Source: Cytobacillus horneckiae (GTDB taxonomy: Bacteria; Bacillota; Bacilli; Bacillales; Cytobacillaceae). From it: a stretch of DNA of 64,000 bases. Positions within the stretch are counted from its first letter, which is position 1. Every line of letters begins with the position of its first letter. The DNA lies in NCBI RefSeq assembly GCF_002835735.1, contig NZ_PISD01000007.1, forward strand, positions 148,466 through 212,465, in the 5' to 3' direction. The notes under the pieces were generated by a model, which ran no database searches, was not told where the DNA came from, and worked only from the letters and a program-made list of their open reading frames with translations. A program made the translations under genes and the position numbers. This document shows positions 27,228 through 37,916 of this stretch, piece by piece.

Positions 27228-29213
27228 TTATTCTTCGTCATAGTTAACTGTTTCTTCAATAATTAACGTTCCGTCTCTAATAATCTGATATGATGCAGAT
27301 TCGCCAGGCTGAATTTGCAGTATAATTGGAATAACACGCTCTTCTGTAATATACAGCGTATTATAAGGCTCATCTATTTCATTATTCATGTCTTCTATAT
27401 GAATTTGCACTTCTTGGGTTTGACCTTCTTCTTCAGGCGCATACGGCACATTCACTTCTCTTTTTACTTCTTTAGGAAGCTGTTTCGGGCCGGCAGATAG
27501 AGTAATTTTCACTTTATCGCCTGGGCTGAGCTCAGTCCCTGGGACAGGGTCTTGTGTTAGAACAAGGCCTTCCTTCACCTCAGGATCATTCTCACTTCCT
27601 ACTATGTCAATAACGAGCCCAGTGCTGTTTTCATATTCTTCTAACCCAGGTTCGTTGTATCCGCTTAAATCTTTTAAAGTAATAGGCTCAGGCCCTGAGC
27701 TAACCTTAAATACGATTTCTTCATCTTCAGGAATGACTTCCTCGCCTTTTTCTATATTTTGTTCAACAATGATGCCGGCAGTTTCATCGCTGTGAACATC
27801 TTCTTTTGTAATGGAGGTAAAACCATCCTCCTCCAATTGGTTTTCGACATCTTCATACATGCGGCCGGTATAATCTTCAAGCTCATATTTCTCTTTGCCG
27901 ATGCTTTCATATATCGTGATGGCAGCTCCTTCTTTTGCTGTCTTACCTGCTTTTGGATCCGTACGAATGACATCGCCCCCCGGAATTTCATCGTCCGTAA
28001 TTTTATGTCTTTCTCCGACCTTAAATCCTGCTTCGGTTAACTCATTCATTGCTTCTTCTACCGGCATATCAGCCACATCAGGCACTGCAATGTCTTTCGG
28101 AGATAAAATGTCCGGCAAAACCGTCACACTCAATACACCAATTAGAAGCAAGAGCACAAAAACAGAGACTAAAATAACAGACCATCTTTTCTTTTTTTTC
28201 TGTTTTTTATCTGAAGACTTTTTGTCCTTCTTCTTTTTCTTAGGCTTGTCTTCCTTGCTGCCTTCCGGTTCTTCAACTGTCTTATGAATGATTGTTTCAT
28301 CGCTTACAGGATACATTTTATCAGCTGTAATGATTGGAATTGCCTTTGTTGCATCATCATCTTCAGCTATAACAAATTTCGCTTCATTCAACCGCTCAGG
28401 ATTTAGTGCAGTAGATAAATCCTCTTTCATCTCATCTGCATTGTTATAACGGTGAAATGGATCTTTCGCAGTCGCTTTTAAGACGATGTTCTCAACACTT
28501 TGCGGAATTTCCGGGTTCCACCTTCTTAAAGATGGGGTTTCTGATTGCAGATGCTTCAATGCAATGGAAACAGCGGATTCTCCTGAGAATGGCAATCTTC
28601 CAGTAAGCAATTCAAACATGACAATACCAAGTGAATAAATATCAGACTTTCTGTTTGCCATTCCGCCTCTTGCCTGCTCTGGTGATAAATAATGTACAGA
28701 TCCGAGAACGGAATTTGTCTGAGTAATGCTTGTTGCGCTTAATGCCATCGCGATACCAAAATCTGTAATTTTAATATTACCTTCCGGGTCTATTAAGATA
28801 TTATGAGGTTTTATATCCCTATGAATGATTTGGTTTTGATGGGCATGAGAGATCGCCGAAGTAAGCTGTTTCATAATATTTAATGCCGTTTCAATCGGCA
28901 CTGGACTGTTCTTTTGTATGTATTGCTTTAAAGTATAGCCATCAACATATTCCATCACGATGTAATAAAGTGTATCTTCTTCACCCACATCGTAAATACT
29001 AACAATGTTTGGATGAGCAAGGCTTGTTGCAGATTGTGCTTCACGATGGAATCTGCGTATAAATTCATCATCTTCCGCATAATCTAGACGAAGCATTTTA
29101 ACAGCCACATCCCTGTCCAAAATCATATCATGGGCAAGGTAAACATTGGCCATGCCTCCGCCGCCAATCATTTCAAGAATTTTATAACGACCACTAATGC
29201 GTTTTCCGATCAT
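27228..29213 (-). CDS. prkC: Ser/Thr protein kinase PrkC with PASTA domains
   Basis: A membrane Hanks-type kinase of about 661 residues that senses muropeptides and controls germination, stationary phase and wall metabolism. The kinase domain occupies 1-270: glycine loop IGGGGMANVYLA, catalytic HRDIKPHNIL, DFGIA, activation-loop Thr residues in TSITQTNSVLGS, and SPEQARGG. A Lys-rich juxtamembrane stretch precedes one membrane helix (about 345-368). Three PASTA repeats and a C-terminal beta domain follow. The ATG at 29213 matches the family MIGKRISGRY; a GTG one codon earlier is in frame. It is coupled to the phosphatase gene prpC upstream. Confidence 0.96.
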   Translation of the reverse strand: MIGKRISGRYKILEMIGGGGMANVYLAHDMILDRDVAVKMLRLDYAEDDEFIRRFHREAQSATSLAHPNIVSIYDVGEEDTLYYIVMEYVDGYTLKQYIQKNSPVPIETALNIMKQLTSAISHAHQNQIIHRDIKPHNILIDPEGNIKITDFGIAMALSATSITQTNSVLGSVHYLSPEQARGGMANRKSDIYSLGIVMFELLTGRLPFSGESAVSIALKHLQSETPSLRRWNPEIPQSVENIVLKATAKDPFHRYNNADEMKEDLSTALNPERLNEAKFVIAEDDDATKAIPIITADKMYPVSDETIIHKTVEEPEGSKEDKPKKKKKDKKSSDKKQKKKKRWSVILVSVFVLLLLIGVLSVTVLPDILSPKDIAVPDVADMPVEEAMNELTEAGFKVGERHKITDDEIPGGDVIRTDPKAGKTAKEGAAITIYESIGKEKYELEDYTGRMYEDVENQLEEDGFTSITKEDVHSDETAGIIVEQNIEKGEEVIPEDEEIVFKVSSGPEPITLKDLSGYNEPGLEEYENSTGLVIDIVGSENDPEVKEGLVLTQDPVPGTELSPGDKVKITLSAGPKQLPKEVKREVNVPYAPEEEGQTQEVQIHIEDMNNEIDEPYNTLYITEERVIPIILQIQPGESASYQIIRDGTLIIEETVNYDEE

Positions 29214-29222
29214 CACTCATCA

Positions 29223-29972
29223 TCACCCTCTTTCACTGCCATCTTCAAACTCAACGATAACAAGGGTGATATTATCCTCGCCTCCATAATGATTAGCCAT
29301 ATCTATTAGTTTTGAAGCTTTTTCTTCTAAATTATCATTGCTCTTTATTATTGTATCCATCTCTTCTTCCGATACCTTATTTGATAACCCATCGGAGCAT
29401 AATAACAGTACATCGTCCTCTTCGAATATAATTGTTTTTAGGTCAAGACTGACATCTTCTTCAGTTCCAAGAACCCGTAAAACAACATTTTTCATTGGAT
29501 GATGTTCTGCATCTTCTTTGGAAATCTGTCCGGAGCGAACAAGCTCATTTACTAGTGAATGATCATCTGTTAATTGTTGAAATCCTGATTCATTTTTTAT
29601 GTAGCACCGGCTGTCACCGACATTCGCTATTGTTGCAAAGCGATCTGTACAAATAGCTGCAACAACTGTCGTTCCCATACCTTCACATGCAGGAACATTA
29701 TTTGCATGCTCAAACAATATCGCATTCACATCTTTAATATTTTGCGATAACCATTTTTCTGCTTCTTCTGCGGTTTGAATCTTTGCGGATTTCTCCCATA
29801 ATTCCTTCAGATTATCCCTAGCCATTTCACTTGCAACATCACCTGCACGATGGCCGCCCATGCCATCAGCTACGATGGCAAGGCGATCTCCACTTGCATT
29901 GACAAATATTCCACCATTATCTTCATTTCTTTGACGGATTTTACCAACATCAGTCATAAAAACAGCTCTCAT
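29223..29972 (-). CDS. prpC: PP2C-type protein phosphatase PrpC
   Basis: The manganese-dependent phosphatase that reverses PrkC phosphorylation. About 249 residues with PP2C motifs TDVGKIRQRNED, VADGMGGHRAGDVASEM, TIANVGDSRCYI, LTDDHSLVNEL, LLCSDGLSNKV and GGEDNITLVIVEF, so all metal-binding Asp residues are present. The ATG at 29972 is preferred: GAGGAGACGAGGTGA precedes it and it begins four bases past the rlmN stop. A longer open frame overlaps rlmN and is not needed. Spacing to prkC is about 9 nt. Confidence 0.96.
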   Translation of the reverse strand: MRAVFMTDVGKIRQRNEDNGGIFVNASGDRLAIVADGMGGHRAGDVASEMARDNLKELWEKSAKIQTAEEAEKWLSQNIKDVNAILFEHANNVPACEGMGTTVVAAICTDRFATIANVGDSRCYIKNESGFQQLTDDHSLVNELVRSGQISKEDAEHHPMKNVVLRVLGTEEDVSLDLKTIIFEEDDVLLLCSDGLSNKVSEEEMDTIIKSNDNLEEKASKLIDMANHYGGEDNITLVIVEFEDGSERG

Positions 29973-29976
29973 ACTG

Positions 29977-31062
29977 TCACCTCGTCTCCTCTTTTCGCTC
30001 CTTTGCACGAAGTTGTCCACATGCTGCATCAATATCATGACCGTGCTCTCTGCGAATCGTTACATTTACACCATGTTTCTTTAAAGTTTTTTCAAAAGCA
30101 AAGATTTGATCTTTAGGTGTTCTTACATAATCCCTTTCTGGTACATAATTCACAGGAATTAAATTAATATGGCATTTAATATCTTTTACAAGGGCTGCTA
30201 ATTCTTCAGCATGTTCTTCCTGATCATTTACACCGCCAAATAAACCATACTCAAAGCTAACCCTTCTGCCGGTCTTATCAATATAGTAGCGAATCGCTTC
30301 CATCAGGTCAGGAAGTTTATAGGCGCGATTGATAGGCATTAGACGTCCTCTAATTTCATTATTAGGTGCATGTAGGCTGACCGCAAAGTTAATTTGCATA
30401 TTTTCATCTGCGAATTTATAAATCTTTGGTATGATCCCGCTTGTTGACACTGTTATATGGCGCGCGCCAATGTTTAAGCCATTATCATGATTAATTATTT
30501 TAAGGAAAGGCATCATTTGATCATAATTATCGAACGGCTCTCCAATTCCCATAATGACAACAGAGCTAACACGTTCGTCAGTCTCATCCAATGCTTGCTG
30601 AACCTTTACAACTTGTGCAACAATTTCTCCTGCTTCAAGATGTCGCTTTAAGCCGCCCAAAGTAGAGGCACAAAATGTACATCCAATGCGGCAGCCAACC
30701 TGTGTCGTTACACATACAGAATTGCCATAATCATGGCGCATTAAAACCGTTTCGATAGAATATCCGTCATGAAGCTCAAATAGGAACTTGATTGTGCCAT
30801 CCGATGATTGCTGTTGAATGATTGTTTTCAATGTCGTCAATGTAAACTTAGCACTCAGTTTTTCCCTTAGCCCCTTTGATAGATTGGTCATATCCTCAAA
30901 GGTTGTTACTCTTTTCGTATAAAGCCAGTCAAAAATCTGTTCTGCACGAAAAGCCTTCTCATTATTTTCTTTCAACCATTCTTTTACATCATGGAGCTGT
31001 AAAGAATAAATGGAGGGCTTGTGATCTGTTGTTGTTTTCTTCTTCGTTGCTGTTTGTTCCAT
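29977..31062 (-). CDS. rlmN: 23S rRNA/tRNA (adenine C2) methyltransferase RlmN
   Basis: A radical SAM enzyme that methylates A2503 of 23S rRNA and A37 of some tRNAs. The 361-residue protein has the iron-sulfur cluster motif [12 protein letters not shown] (CxxxCxxC), the SAM segment [14 protein letters not shown], and the C-terminal ACGQLR cysteine that carries the methyl group. Another conserved Cys is in CVTTQVGC. The start follows the rsmB stop directly. The N-terminal Thr/Lys-rich stretch is slightly longer than in B. subtilis. Confidence 0.96.
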   Translation of the reverse strand: MEQTATKKKTTTDHKPSIYSLQLHDVKEWLKENNEKAFRAEQIFDWLYTKRVTTFEDMTNLSKGLREKLSAKFTLTTLKTIIQQQSSDGTIKFLFELHDGYSIETVLMRHDYGNSVCVTTQVGCRIGCTFCASTLGGLKRHLEAGEIVAQVVKVQQALDETDERVSSVVIMGIGEPFDNYDQMMPFLKIINHDNGLNIGARHITVSTSGIIPKIYKFADENMQINFAVSLHAPNNEIRGRLMPINRAYKLPDLMEAIRYYIDKTGRRVSFEYGLFGGVNDQEEHAEELAALVKDIKCHINLIPVNYVPERDYVRTPKDQIFAFEKTLKKHGVNVTIRREHGHDIDAACGQLRAKERKEETR

Positions 31063-32421
31063 TTATTGCACCTTCTTTCTCAGACAGGCAATATAAAATC
31101 CGTCTGAACCTATATGTTGAGGTAAAATTTGTAATTCGTAACTATTGACTAACGATTGAACTGCTTCTGGCATTCTTTCCTTTAACGATTCATCACCTTC
31201 AAAACCTAGCTGCTCCTGTAAAAAAGCAGTCACTACTTCCTGGTTTTCGCTTTTGTCGACAGTACACGTACTATAGACTAGAATACCACCTTTTTTCAAT
31301 AATGGCGAAACTGCTCTTAATAAATTTATTTGAACTTTTTTTAAATGAAGCAAGTCTGCTTCTTTTTTTGTATACTTCATATCCGGCTTTCGGCGCATGA
31401 CACCTAGCCCTGAGCAAGGTGCATCAAGCAAAATGCGATCGAATGATTCAGCCGCAAAAACTTCCTGTACTTTCCTGCTGTCCATCGCCTTCGTTTCCAC
31501 ATTTTCTAAGCCAAGTCGATTGGCATTGTCAGCGATAAGCTTCACTTTATGATCATGTAAATCGAGTGCAATCACTTTGCCAGTGTTCCCTAATTTTTCA
31601 CTAATATGAGTGGATTTTCCTCCTGGTGCAGCACATGCATCAAGAACAATTTCATCACTTCCTGGTGCAAGTGCATAGGCAGCTAACATCGAACTTTCAT
31701 CTTGGATAGTCAACAACCCACTTTTGAAAGCATCCGAATGTGCCAGATTACCTCTTAATGAATGAATCGCTTCAGGGATAAACGGACTTGCTTTCGCAGC
31801 AAATCCTTCATCTTCTAATTGTGCCAGTACTTCTTCCCTTGTCGCCTTTATTCTATTCACTCGCGCAGTTTGTGTCGGTGCCGTTAAGTTTAGTTCACAC
31901 ATTTTTTCCGTTTCTTCATAGCCGAATTGCTCTACCCATCGCTTTACTAGCCACTTTGGGTGGCTTGTTTTAATCGATAGTCTCTCAATCGGGTCGGTTA
32001 TTTCACTGATCTGTTTTACCCCTTGTCTCTGAACATTGCGCAAAACGCCGTTAACCATGGAGGAAATCCCTTTATGACCGCGTTTTTTTGCGATTTCAAC
32101 GGCCTCATTTAATGCAGCATGATCTGGGATTTTATCTAAATACAGCATTTGATATAGTGTTAATCGCAATAAATGCATGACCCATGATTCTATTTTGCGA
32201 GGATTTTTTATAAATGGTTGCAAAAAATAATCCAAACTCATGCGCCGCTGCAAGGTACCATAGGTTAATTCTGTAAGCAAACCAATATCTTTGTCGCTGA
32301 TTTGATTTTTATTAATTGCATGGTTAAGAAGAATATTGCTATAAGATTGGTTTTTATCAATCGTTTCAAGAAGCTCTAACGCAGTTTCTCTTACATTTTT
32401 CTTTGCTGGACGTTTATTCAT
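31063..32421 (-). CDS. rsmB: 16S rRNA (cytosine-967-C5) methyltransferase RsmB
   Basis: A 452-residue fusion of an N-terminal NusB-like RNA-binding domain ([19 protein letters not shown]) with a Rossmann SAM methyltransferase. Motif I is [16 protein letters not shown]. The two catalytic cysteines are in [14 protein letters not shown] and [15 protein letters not shown]. It methylates C967 of 16S rRNA before subunit assembly. Its start overlaps the fmt stop by four bases and the next gene rlmN begins at its end, so def-fmt-rsmB-rlmN-prpC-prkC-rsgA-rpe looks like one tightly packed operon. Confidence 0.96.
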   Translation of the reverse strand: MNKRPAKKNVRETALELLETIDKNQSYSNILLNHAINKNQISDKDIGLLTELTYGTLQRRMSLDYFLQPFIKNPRKIESWVMHLLRLTLYQMLYLDKIPDHAALNEAVEIAKKRGHKGISSMVNGVLRNVQRQGVKQISEITDPIERLSIKTSHPKWLVKRWVEQFGYEETEKMCELNLTAPTQTARVNRIKATREEVLAQLEDEGFAAKASPFIPEAIHSLRGNLAHSDAFKSGLLTIQDESSMLAAYALAPGSDEIVLDACAAPGGKSTHISEKLGNTGKVIALDLHDHKVKLIADNANRLGLENVETKAMDSRKVQEVFAAESFDRILLDAPCSGLGVMRRKPDMKYTKKEADLLHLKKVQINLLRAVSPLLKKGGILVYSTCTVDKSENQEVVTAFLQEQLGFEGDESLKERMPEAVQSLVNSYELQILPQHIGSDGFYIACLRKKVQ

Positions 32422-33368
32422 TTGCTTTTCCCTAAACAGTGACCTGGTTGAATGTGGGCACCCGCACCCCGTAAATATTGTCCTGCATCCATTCTTTTCT
32501 TACCAGATGGTTGAAGCGCGATAATTTTGATTGCCCCATTATCTCCTGTTGCTACGGTCAAGCCTTCATTATCAACCTCAATAATCGTTCCTGGATTTGC
32601 ACCACTGCTCTTATCGAGTTGTTTTGACTCCCATATTTTGATTACAGAGCCATCAAAGGTTGTATAAGCGACAGGCCAAGGGTTCATCCCGCGTATATGA
32701 TTATAAATCTCTTTAGCTGATTTATTCCAATTAATTCTTTCTTGTTCACGTTTTATATTCGCAGCAAAAGTAGCCAATGCATCATCCTGCGGAATAGACT
32801 TTAGCTCCTTGTTTAGAATTCTCGGCAAGGTTTCCGATAGTAAATTGCTGCCAGCTTCACTTAATTTATCATGCAAACTTCCAACCGTATCATTATGATC
32901 AATCTCGACTTCAACTTGTGTTAAAATATCGCCGGCATCGAGCTTTTCGGCCATATACATGATTGTAATGCCTGTTTTCTTCTTCCCTTGAATAATCGCA
33001 TAATGAATGGGTGCGCCGCCCCTTAATTCTGGAAGCAATGAAGCATGTACATTTATACAGCCAAATGTCGGTGCTTCGAGCAATTTCTTCGGCAATATTT
33101 GACCAAATGCAGCAGTTATGATTAAATCCGGCTCTAAATCTAATATCGGCTGCAGTTCTTCAGGATTGCGAATCTTCTCTGGCTGATAAACCGGAATGCC
33201 ATGTTTCTCCGCTTCCACCTTTACTGGCGGAGGTGTCATTATTCTCTTTCTGCCTACCGGTCGATCTGGCTGTGTGACAACAGCAATGATGTTGTACCCT
33301 TCCGCTAGAACTTTTTGCAGTACTGGCACAGAAAAATCAGGTGTGCCCATAAATATTATTTTTGTCAT
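32418..33368 (-). CDS. fmt: methionyl-tRNA formyltransferase
   Basis: Formylates initiator Met-tRNA with 10-formyl-tetrahydrofolate. The 316-residue protein has the N-terminal [14 protein letters not shown], catalytic Asn/His/Asp in [20 protein letters not shown], and a C-terminal OB-like tRNA-binding domain. Its start overlaps the def stop by four bases. Def and Fmt act on the same methionine at opposite ends of protein synthesis, so the pairing is functional. Confidence 0.97.
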   Translation of the reverse strand: MTKIIFMGTPDFSVPVLQKVLAEGYNIIAVVTQPDRPVGRKRIMTPPPVKVEAEKHGIPVYQPEKIRNPEELQPILDLEPDLIITAAFGQILPKKLLEAPTFGCINVHASLLPELRGGAPIHYAIIQGKKKTGITIMYMAEKLDAGDILTQVEVEIDHNDTVGSLHDKLSEAGSNLLSETLPRILNKELKSIPQDDALATFAANIKREQERINWNKSAKEIYNHIRGMNPWPVAYTTFDGSVIKIWESKQLDKSSGANPGTIIEVDNEGLTVATGDNGAIKIIALQPSGKKRMDAGQYLRGAGAHIQPGHCLGKSK

Positions 33369-33850
33369 TCCTCACTCAATCCTTCCAACTCTTCTTCCTT
33401 CATATATCTGCTTACTTTTGATGTAAACAATATGCCGTCCAAATGGTCAATTTCATGCAGAATGGCTCTTGCTAAAAAGCCTTCTGCTTCAAAAGTGTAA
33501 AACTTGCCTTTCCGGTTCAACGCTTTGATTTTCACATAATCAGGTCTAGTTACTTCACCATATAACCCAGGAAAACTTAAACAGCCTTCTGGGTCTGTTT
33601 GCTCTCCATCTGTTTCAAGAATCTCTGGATTAATCATTTCAATAGTGCCATGATGATCATCGATATCAACAATGGCGATTCTTTGCTTAATTCCTATTTG
33701 GGGAGCAGCAAGGCCGACTCCGTCAAATTCAATCATTGTATCATACATATCATTTAATAACTTCACCAGCTTCTTATCAAATACAGAGACCGGCTCACAA
33801 GTTTCTTCTAAAATTCCATTCGGGTACATTACAATCTGTCTAACAGTCAA
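33365..33850 (-). CDS. def: peptide deformylase
   Basis: An iron or zinc metalloprotease that removes the formyl group from nascent proteins. All three motifs are intact: [18 protein letters not shown] and HEIDHLDG. I chose a TTG start at 33850 giving [12 protein letters not shown], because GGAGG lies 8 nt upstream and the family N terminus aligns; an earlier TTG would place that ribosome site inside the gene. About 161 residues. It is coupled to fmt by an ATGA overlap and separated from priA by a 446-nt repeat-bearing gap. Confidence 0.95.
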   Translation of the reverse strand: MTVRQIVMYPNGILEETCEPVSVFDKKLVKLLNDMYDTMIEFDGVGLAAPQIGIKQRIAIVDIDDHHGTIEMINPEILETDGEQTDPEGCLSFPGLYGEVTRPDYVKIKALNRKGKFYTFEAEGFLARAILHEIDHLDGILFTSKVSRYMKEEELEGLSEE

Positions 33851-34296
33851 AAACTCTTCCTCCAAGCTATACTCATTTCACTATTATTATTTTTACTACT
33901 ATAACCAAATTATCGGCTAAACATAAAGGGCAGCGACCGTATGTTGGGGTCTCTCACCACTGATTGCATGTCTTAATAACATTTTAGGGCAGTTACCTCC
34001 AACCTTCTTTCGCCTCATTAAAAGATTGAAGGGCGTTTATTGCCTTTATCTATGATAAAGTGGAATTCCCTTCTTTTAGTCCGGCTCTATTGTCGCTAAG
34101 ATCTCCACTCAAGCTTCGATTAATCGACAGCACGAATCCAATTGGTTCAACTATACCTTTGAAAGAGCGTAAAGGTATGTATCACTGTATCTCACAATAG
34201 ACTTTTACGAGCAGTTGCTTCCCTCACTTATCCTATATAATTCTCCCAAAAAGCCTTAAGTGAGGGTCTTACTGCCCGTTAATGAGCGATAATTGA
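33851..34296. other. 446-nt intergenic region between priA and def
   Basis: No gene is visible. The part next to priA (34215-34283) is a palindromic repeat-like element. The middle shows several short inverted segments (AAAGAGCGTAAAGGTAT, TTCGATTAATCGA) and two further AGGGCAG motifs near 33931 and 33989, suggesting repeated insertions. The promoter of the def operon may lie here but I cannot point to convincing boxes. Confidence 0.5.
34215..34283. repeat. imperfect palindromic element with GGGCAGTAAGA-type ends
   Basis: GAGCAGTTGCTTCCCTCACTT on one side mirrors the reverse complement of AAGTGAGGGTCTTACTGCCC on the other, around a 27-base AT-rich loop; the inner nine bases pair perfectly. 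The terminal motif recurs near 13940 (ACGAGCAGAAGAACC) and 14137 (CTTACTGCAC), flanking the RNA-like copy B. It may also terminate priA transcripts. Nature unknown. Confidence 0.5.
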
Positions 34297-36711
34297 TTAC
34301 ATTAAAATATACGGGTTCACATCAACAGCAATTTGCAGTCCATTAGAGGCGATTTCCTGCTGATATTGATCTAGAATTATTTTAAGGGCCGATTGAAGTC
34401 CTGGCTCCCGTTTGTATTTTATCAAACATTGATAGCGATATCTATTGTTGATTCGTGGAATTGGAGAAGCGACTGGCCCCAATACTATCGCATCTTTTGA
34501 TAGCTTGGATTGAACATAAGAGGTGATTTTCTCCGTTACGGATACCGACTTCATTAGCTGTTCATGACTTACAGTAACAAGGGCTATATAGTAAAACGGC
34601 GGATATTTATGCACTTTTCTTATCATCATTTCCTGCTCATAAAAACGGTCAAAATCCTGCAGTGCAGATAAGCCAATACTATAATGCTCTGGGCTGTAAG
34701 TTTGAATAATAACCTCACCAGGCAGCTCATGCCTGCCCGCTCTTCCGCTTACTTGAGTCAGCAATTGAAAGGTTTTCTCTGATGATCTGAAATCAGGCAG
34801 ATGAAGCATTGTATCAGCAGAAAGCACACCTACCAATGTTATATTAGGGAAATCAAGTCCTTTAGCAATCATCTGTGTGCCTAATAAAATATCGGCATGA
34901 CCCTCTTGAAATTGATCTAATAATTTCTCATGTGAACCCTTTCTGCTTGTCGTATCTATATCCATTCGAATCACTCTGGCCTCAGGCAAAACCTTATGCA
35001 GCTCTTCCTCAACCTTTTGTGTTCCTGTTCCAAAATAGCGGATATGTTCACTTCCACATTCACGGCAAATGGCCGGCACACTTTCTTCATATCCGCAATA
35101 ATGACATTTCATTTGCTGATTATAGCGATGATATGTTAAAGAAATATCACAATTCGGACATCCAGCTACATATCCGCAATCTCGGCACATAACAAACGAA
35201 GAATGTCCGCGTTTATTTAAAAATAAAACCGTTTGCTCTTTCTTTTCAATCCGCTCTTTCAACTTTTCCAATAAAACGACAGAGAACATCGAGCGGTTTC
35301 CACCTCGGAGTTCTTCTCTCATATCAATAATTTCAACAGCCGGCAATGCTTGATTGTTCATTCTCTTTGGCAGCGATAATAAATGGTAGACCCCTTTTTT
35401 CGCTCTCGCAAAAGATTCCAACGACGGTGTCGCACTGCCGAGTATAACTGGACAATTGCTGCCTTCAGCCCTTTTAATTGCGACATCTCTCGCGTGATAT
35501 TTCGGGTTCTCTTCTTGCTTATAGCTTGTCTCATGTTCTTCATCTATAATAATAATGCCTAAATTTTCAAAGGGCGCAAAAATGGCTGATCTAGCTCCAA
35601 CTACTACACTTACTTCTTTTCTTTGAATTTTTCGCCATTCATCATATTTCTCTCCTGCCGATAACCCGCTGTGCATCACGGCTACTTCATTACCAAACCT
35701 ACCTTTAAAACGTTTCACCATTTGCGGAGTTAAAGAAATTTCAGGAACAAGAACGATAGCTTCTTTACCTGCATTAATAACTTTCTGGATTGATTGAAGA
35801 TAAATCTCCGTTTTGCCGCTTCCTGTTACACCGTATAATAGAAACACTTCATTTCTAATATCTTCAATCGATTGCAGAATCGGCGCAATCGCATTTTCCT
35901 GCTCGGCTGTAAGCAGCAGCGCTTCTGTTCTTTCAAACTGACGATTTTCGAAAGGGTCACGGTAAATCTCCATTTCATCCTCTATAAGGACGCCTTTTTT
36001 GACCAGCTCCTTAATAACAGCGGAAGAAATGTTAAGCTCCTTGGCAAGGTCGCGAATGATGCTAGGTTTATTATCCTTAATAAAATAATCGATTACATCT
36101 GCTTGCTTTCTTGCTTGCGCAGACAAAGATTGCCTATACTCTTTTAATTCTTCGGCATTCATCCCGGCATATACGGATTTAAGCTTTTTCTTTTTTACTC
36201 GTTCCTTTACCTCATATACGATTTCGACAGAGCCGCTGGAAGCTTCCTTTTGTAAAGCATGAAGTTTATCTGATGCCTTCGCTTCATCCCAAGTAATTTT
36301 GCTCGATTTTAAAAATAGAGCCTGAACTTCAGGTGATAAGTTTTCGGGAGAAGTACCAGCAGACAGTTTAATGTATTTCTCATATTTAGCTTTTAATGCT
36401 GCCGGCAGCATCGCCTGATAGGCGGATATTTTATAGCTTAATGTTTGTTTGGATAACCAATCGCCCAGACTTAGCATTTCGTTACTTAGTATCGGTGATA
36501 AATCCATTGGTTCAATAATTTTCTTTAACTGCTTAAAAGAGGATGCACTCTTTAGCTCGACAACAAATCCTTGAATTTTACGGGGGCCAAATGGGACAGT
36601 CACTCTCATTCCGGGTTTGATAATTTCAACTAATGAATCAGGAATAAGATAGTCGAATGGACGATCTGTTTGTTTTGCAGGTACATCGACAATGACACTG
36701 GCAATATTCAT
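34297..36711 (-). CDS. priA: primosomal helicase PriA
   Basis: A 3'-5' superfamily 2 helicase that reloads the replisome at collapsed forks. The 804-residue protein has an N-terminal 3'-DNA-binding domain, Walker A LLYGVTGSGKTEIYL, a DEEH box IIIDEEHETSYKQEENP, and GSATPSLESF. The zinc-binding insertion CRDCGYVAGCPNCD plus CHYCG and CRECGS is complete. It overlaps coaBC by four bases. The N terminus begins MNIASVIVDVPAKQTDRPFDY, typical for the family. Confidence 0.97.
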   Translation of the reverse strand: MNIASVIVDVPAKQTDRPFDYLIPDSLVEIIKPGMRVTVPFGPRKIQGFVVELKSASSFKQLKKIIEPMDLSPILSNEMLSLGDWLSKQTLSYKISAYQAMLPAALKAKYEKYIKLSAGTSPENLSPEVQALFLKSSKITWDEAKASDKLHALQKEASSGSVEIVYEVKERVKKKKLKSVYAGMNAEELKEYRQSLSAQARKQADVIDYFIKDNKPSIIRDLAKELNISSAVIKELVKKGVLIEDEMEIYRDPFENRQFERTEALLLTAEQENAIAPILQSIEDIRNEVFLLYGVTGSGKTEIYLQSIQKVINAGKEAIVLVPEISLTPQMVKRFKGRFGNEVAVMHSGLSAGEKYDEWRKIQRKEVSVVVGARSAIFAPFENLGIIIIDEEHETSYKQEENPKYHARDVAIKRAEGSNCPVILGSATPSLESFARAKKGVYHLLSLPKRMNNQALPAVEIIDMREELRGGNRSMFSVVLLEKLKERIEKKEQTVLFLNKRGHSSFVMCRDCGYVAGCPNCDISLTYHRYNQQMKCHYCGYEESVPAICRECGSEHIRYFGTGTQKVEEELHKVLPEARVIRMDIDTTSRKGSHEKLLDQFQEGHADILLGTQMIAKGLDFPNITLVGVLSADTMLHLPDFRSSEKTFQLLTQVSGRAGRHELPGEVIIQTYSPEHYSIGLSALQDFDRFYEQEMMIRKVHKYPPFYYIALVTVSHEQLMKSVSVTEKITSYVQSKLSKDAIVLGPVASPIPRINNRYRYQCLIKYKREPGLQSALKIILDQYQQEIASNGLQIAVDVNPYILM

Positions 36712-37916
36712 TTCTGTTCATCCTTTAATAGCCTATTGGCTGCATCTAAAATTTTCGCTGCGACCTCATGTTTCGACATAAGCGGAAGGTGATCGATGCT
36801 GCCATTACGTTTGTAAAGCGTAACGATATTAGTATCTGTGCCAAATCCAGCGCCTTCTGCTGTTACATTATTAGCAACAATCATATCTGCATTTTTCTTT
36901 TCAAGCTTGCCAATTGCATAGTCATCAAGCTTTTCTGTTTCTGCAGCAAATCCGATTAGCACTTGTTTATTCTTTCTTTTTCCGAGTTCAAAGAGAATAT
37001 CCTTTGTTCTCTCCAATTCCAAATACTCTTCGCCTGATTTTTTCTTCACTTTATGTTTGTAAACTTTTTTTGGTTTATAATCAGCAACCGCTGCCGTTTT
37101 TATCACAATATCAGCATCGTCGTATTGGGAAAGAACAGCTTGATACATTTCCTCAGCACTCTCGACTTTAATAAGCTGAACGCCTGCTGGTGCATCGATA
37201 GAAACAGGTCCAGACACAAGTCTGACATCGGCGCCAAGTGAGGCTGCTTCTTCTGCGATCGCATAGCCCATCTTACCGGATGAATGATTCGTTAAGTAGC
37301 GAACCGGGTCAATTTTCTCCCTTGTTGGTCCTGCGGTAACAATGACTTTCTTATTTTTCAAGACTTTTTTAGATCCGTCAAAAAAATCGGCGATATGATT
37401 GATAATTTTCTCCGGTTCTTCTAACCGCCCTTTTCCTACATAGCCGCAGGCAAGGTAGCCTTCGCTTGGCTCAACAAATCGATAGCCGAATTGATATAGA
37501 GTATCGAAATTTTTCATTACTGCCGGATGCGAATACATATGAACATTCATTGCTGGAGCAAGCCATACTGGAGAAGTAGCCGCCAGTAGAGTAGTAGAAA
37601 TCATATCATCTGCAATCCCATTCGCAAGTTTGCCGATAATATTGGCCGTTGCAGGTGCGATTAAAATCAAATCTGCCCAATCAGCAAGGTCTATATGGGC
37701 AATTTTCTTAGAATCTTTCTCATCAAAAGTATCTATATAAACATCATTTCTCGATAGTGCTTGAAAGGATAAAGGCGTGACAAATTGCATCGCTGATTCG
37801 CTCATGATTACTTTTACGTTTGCACCTGTTTGCGTTAATTTACTTGTTAAGGCTACTGCTTTATAAACAGCGATACCGCCTGTCACACATAATAAAATAT
37901 TTTTACCGTTCAACAT
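36708..37916 (-). CDS. coaBC: bifunctional phosphopantothenoylcysteine synthetase/decarboxylase
   Basis: Carries out two steps of coenzyme A synthesis. Residues 1-185 form the FMN-dependent decarboxylase CoaC (LCVTGGIAVYKAV; substrate-recognition motif PAMNVHMYSHP; active-site Cys flap LACGYVGKGRL). Residues 190-402 form the CoaB synthetase (VTAGPTREKIDPVRYLTNHSSGKMGYA, and the catalytic Lys region DYKPKKVYKHKVKK). Total length 402 is standard. It follows a 399-nt gap after rpoZ containing a repeat element and is coupled to priA. Confidence 0.96.
   Translation of the reverse strand: MLNGKNILLCVTGGIAVYKAVALTSKLTQTGANVKVIMSESAMQFVTPLSFQALSRNDVYIDTFDEKDSKKIAHIDLADWADLILIAPATANIIGKLANGIADDMISTTLLAATSPVWLAPAMNVHMYSHPAVMKNFDTLYQFGYRFVEPSEGYLACGYVGKGRLEEPEKIINHIADFFDGSKKVLKNKKVIVTAGPTREKIDPVRYLTNHSSGKMGYAIAEEAASLGADVRLVSGPVSIDAPAGVQLIKVESAEEMYQAVLSQYDDADIVIKTAAVADYKPKKVYKHKVKKKSGEEYLELERTKDILFELGKRKNKQVLIGFAAETEKLDDYAIGKLEKKNADMIVANNVTAEGAGFGTDTNIVTLYKRNGSIDHLPLMSKHEVAAKILDAANRLLKDEQK

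Noticed and set aside
29973..30038. Longer N terminus for PrpC
   Set aside because: It would overlap rlmN by over 60 bases and add residues absent from the family; a better ribosome site precedes the ATG at 29972.
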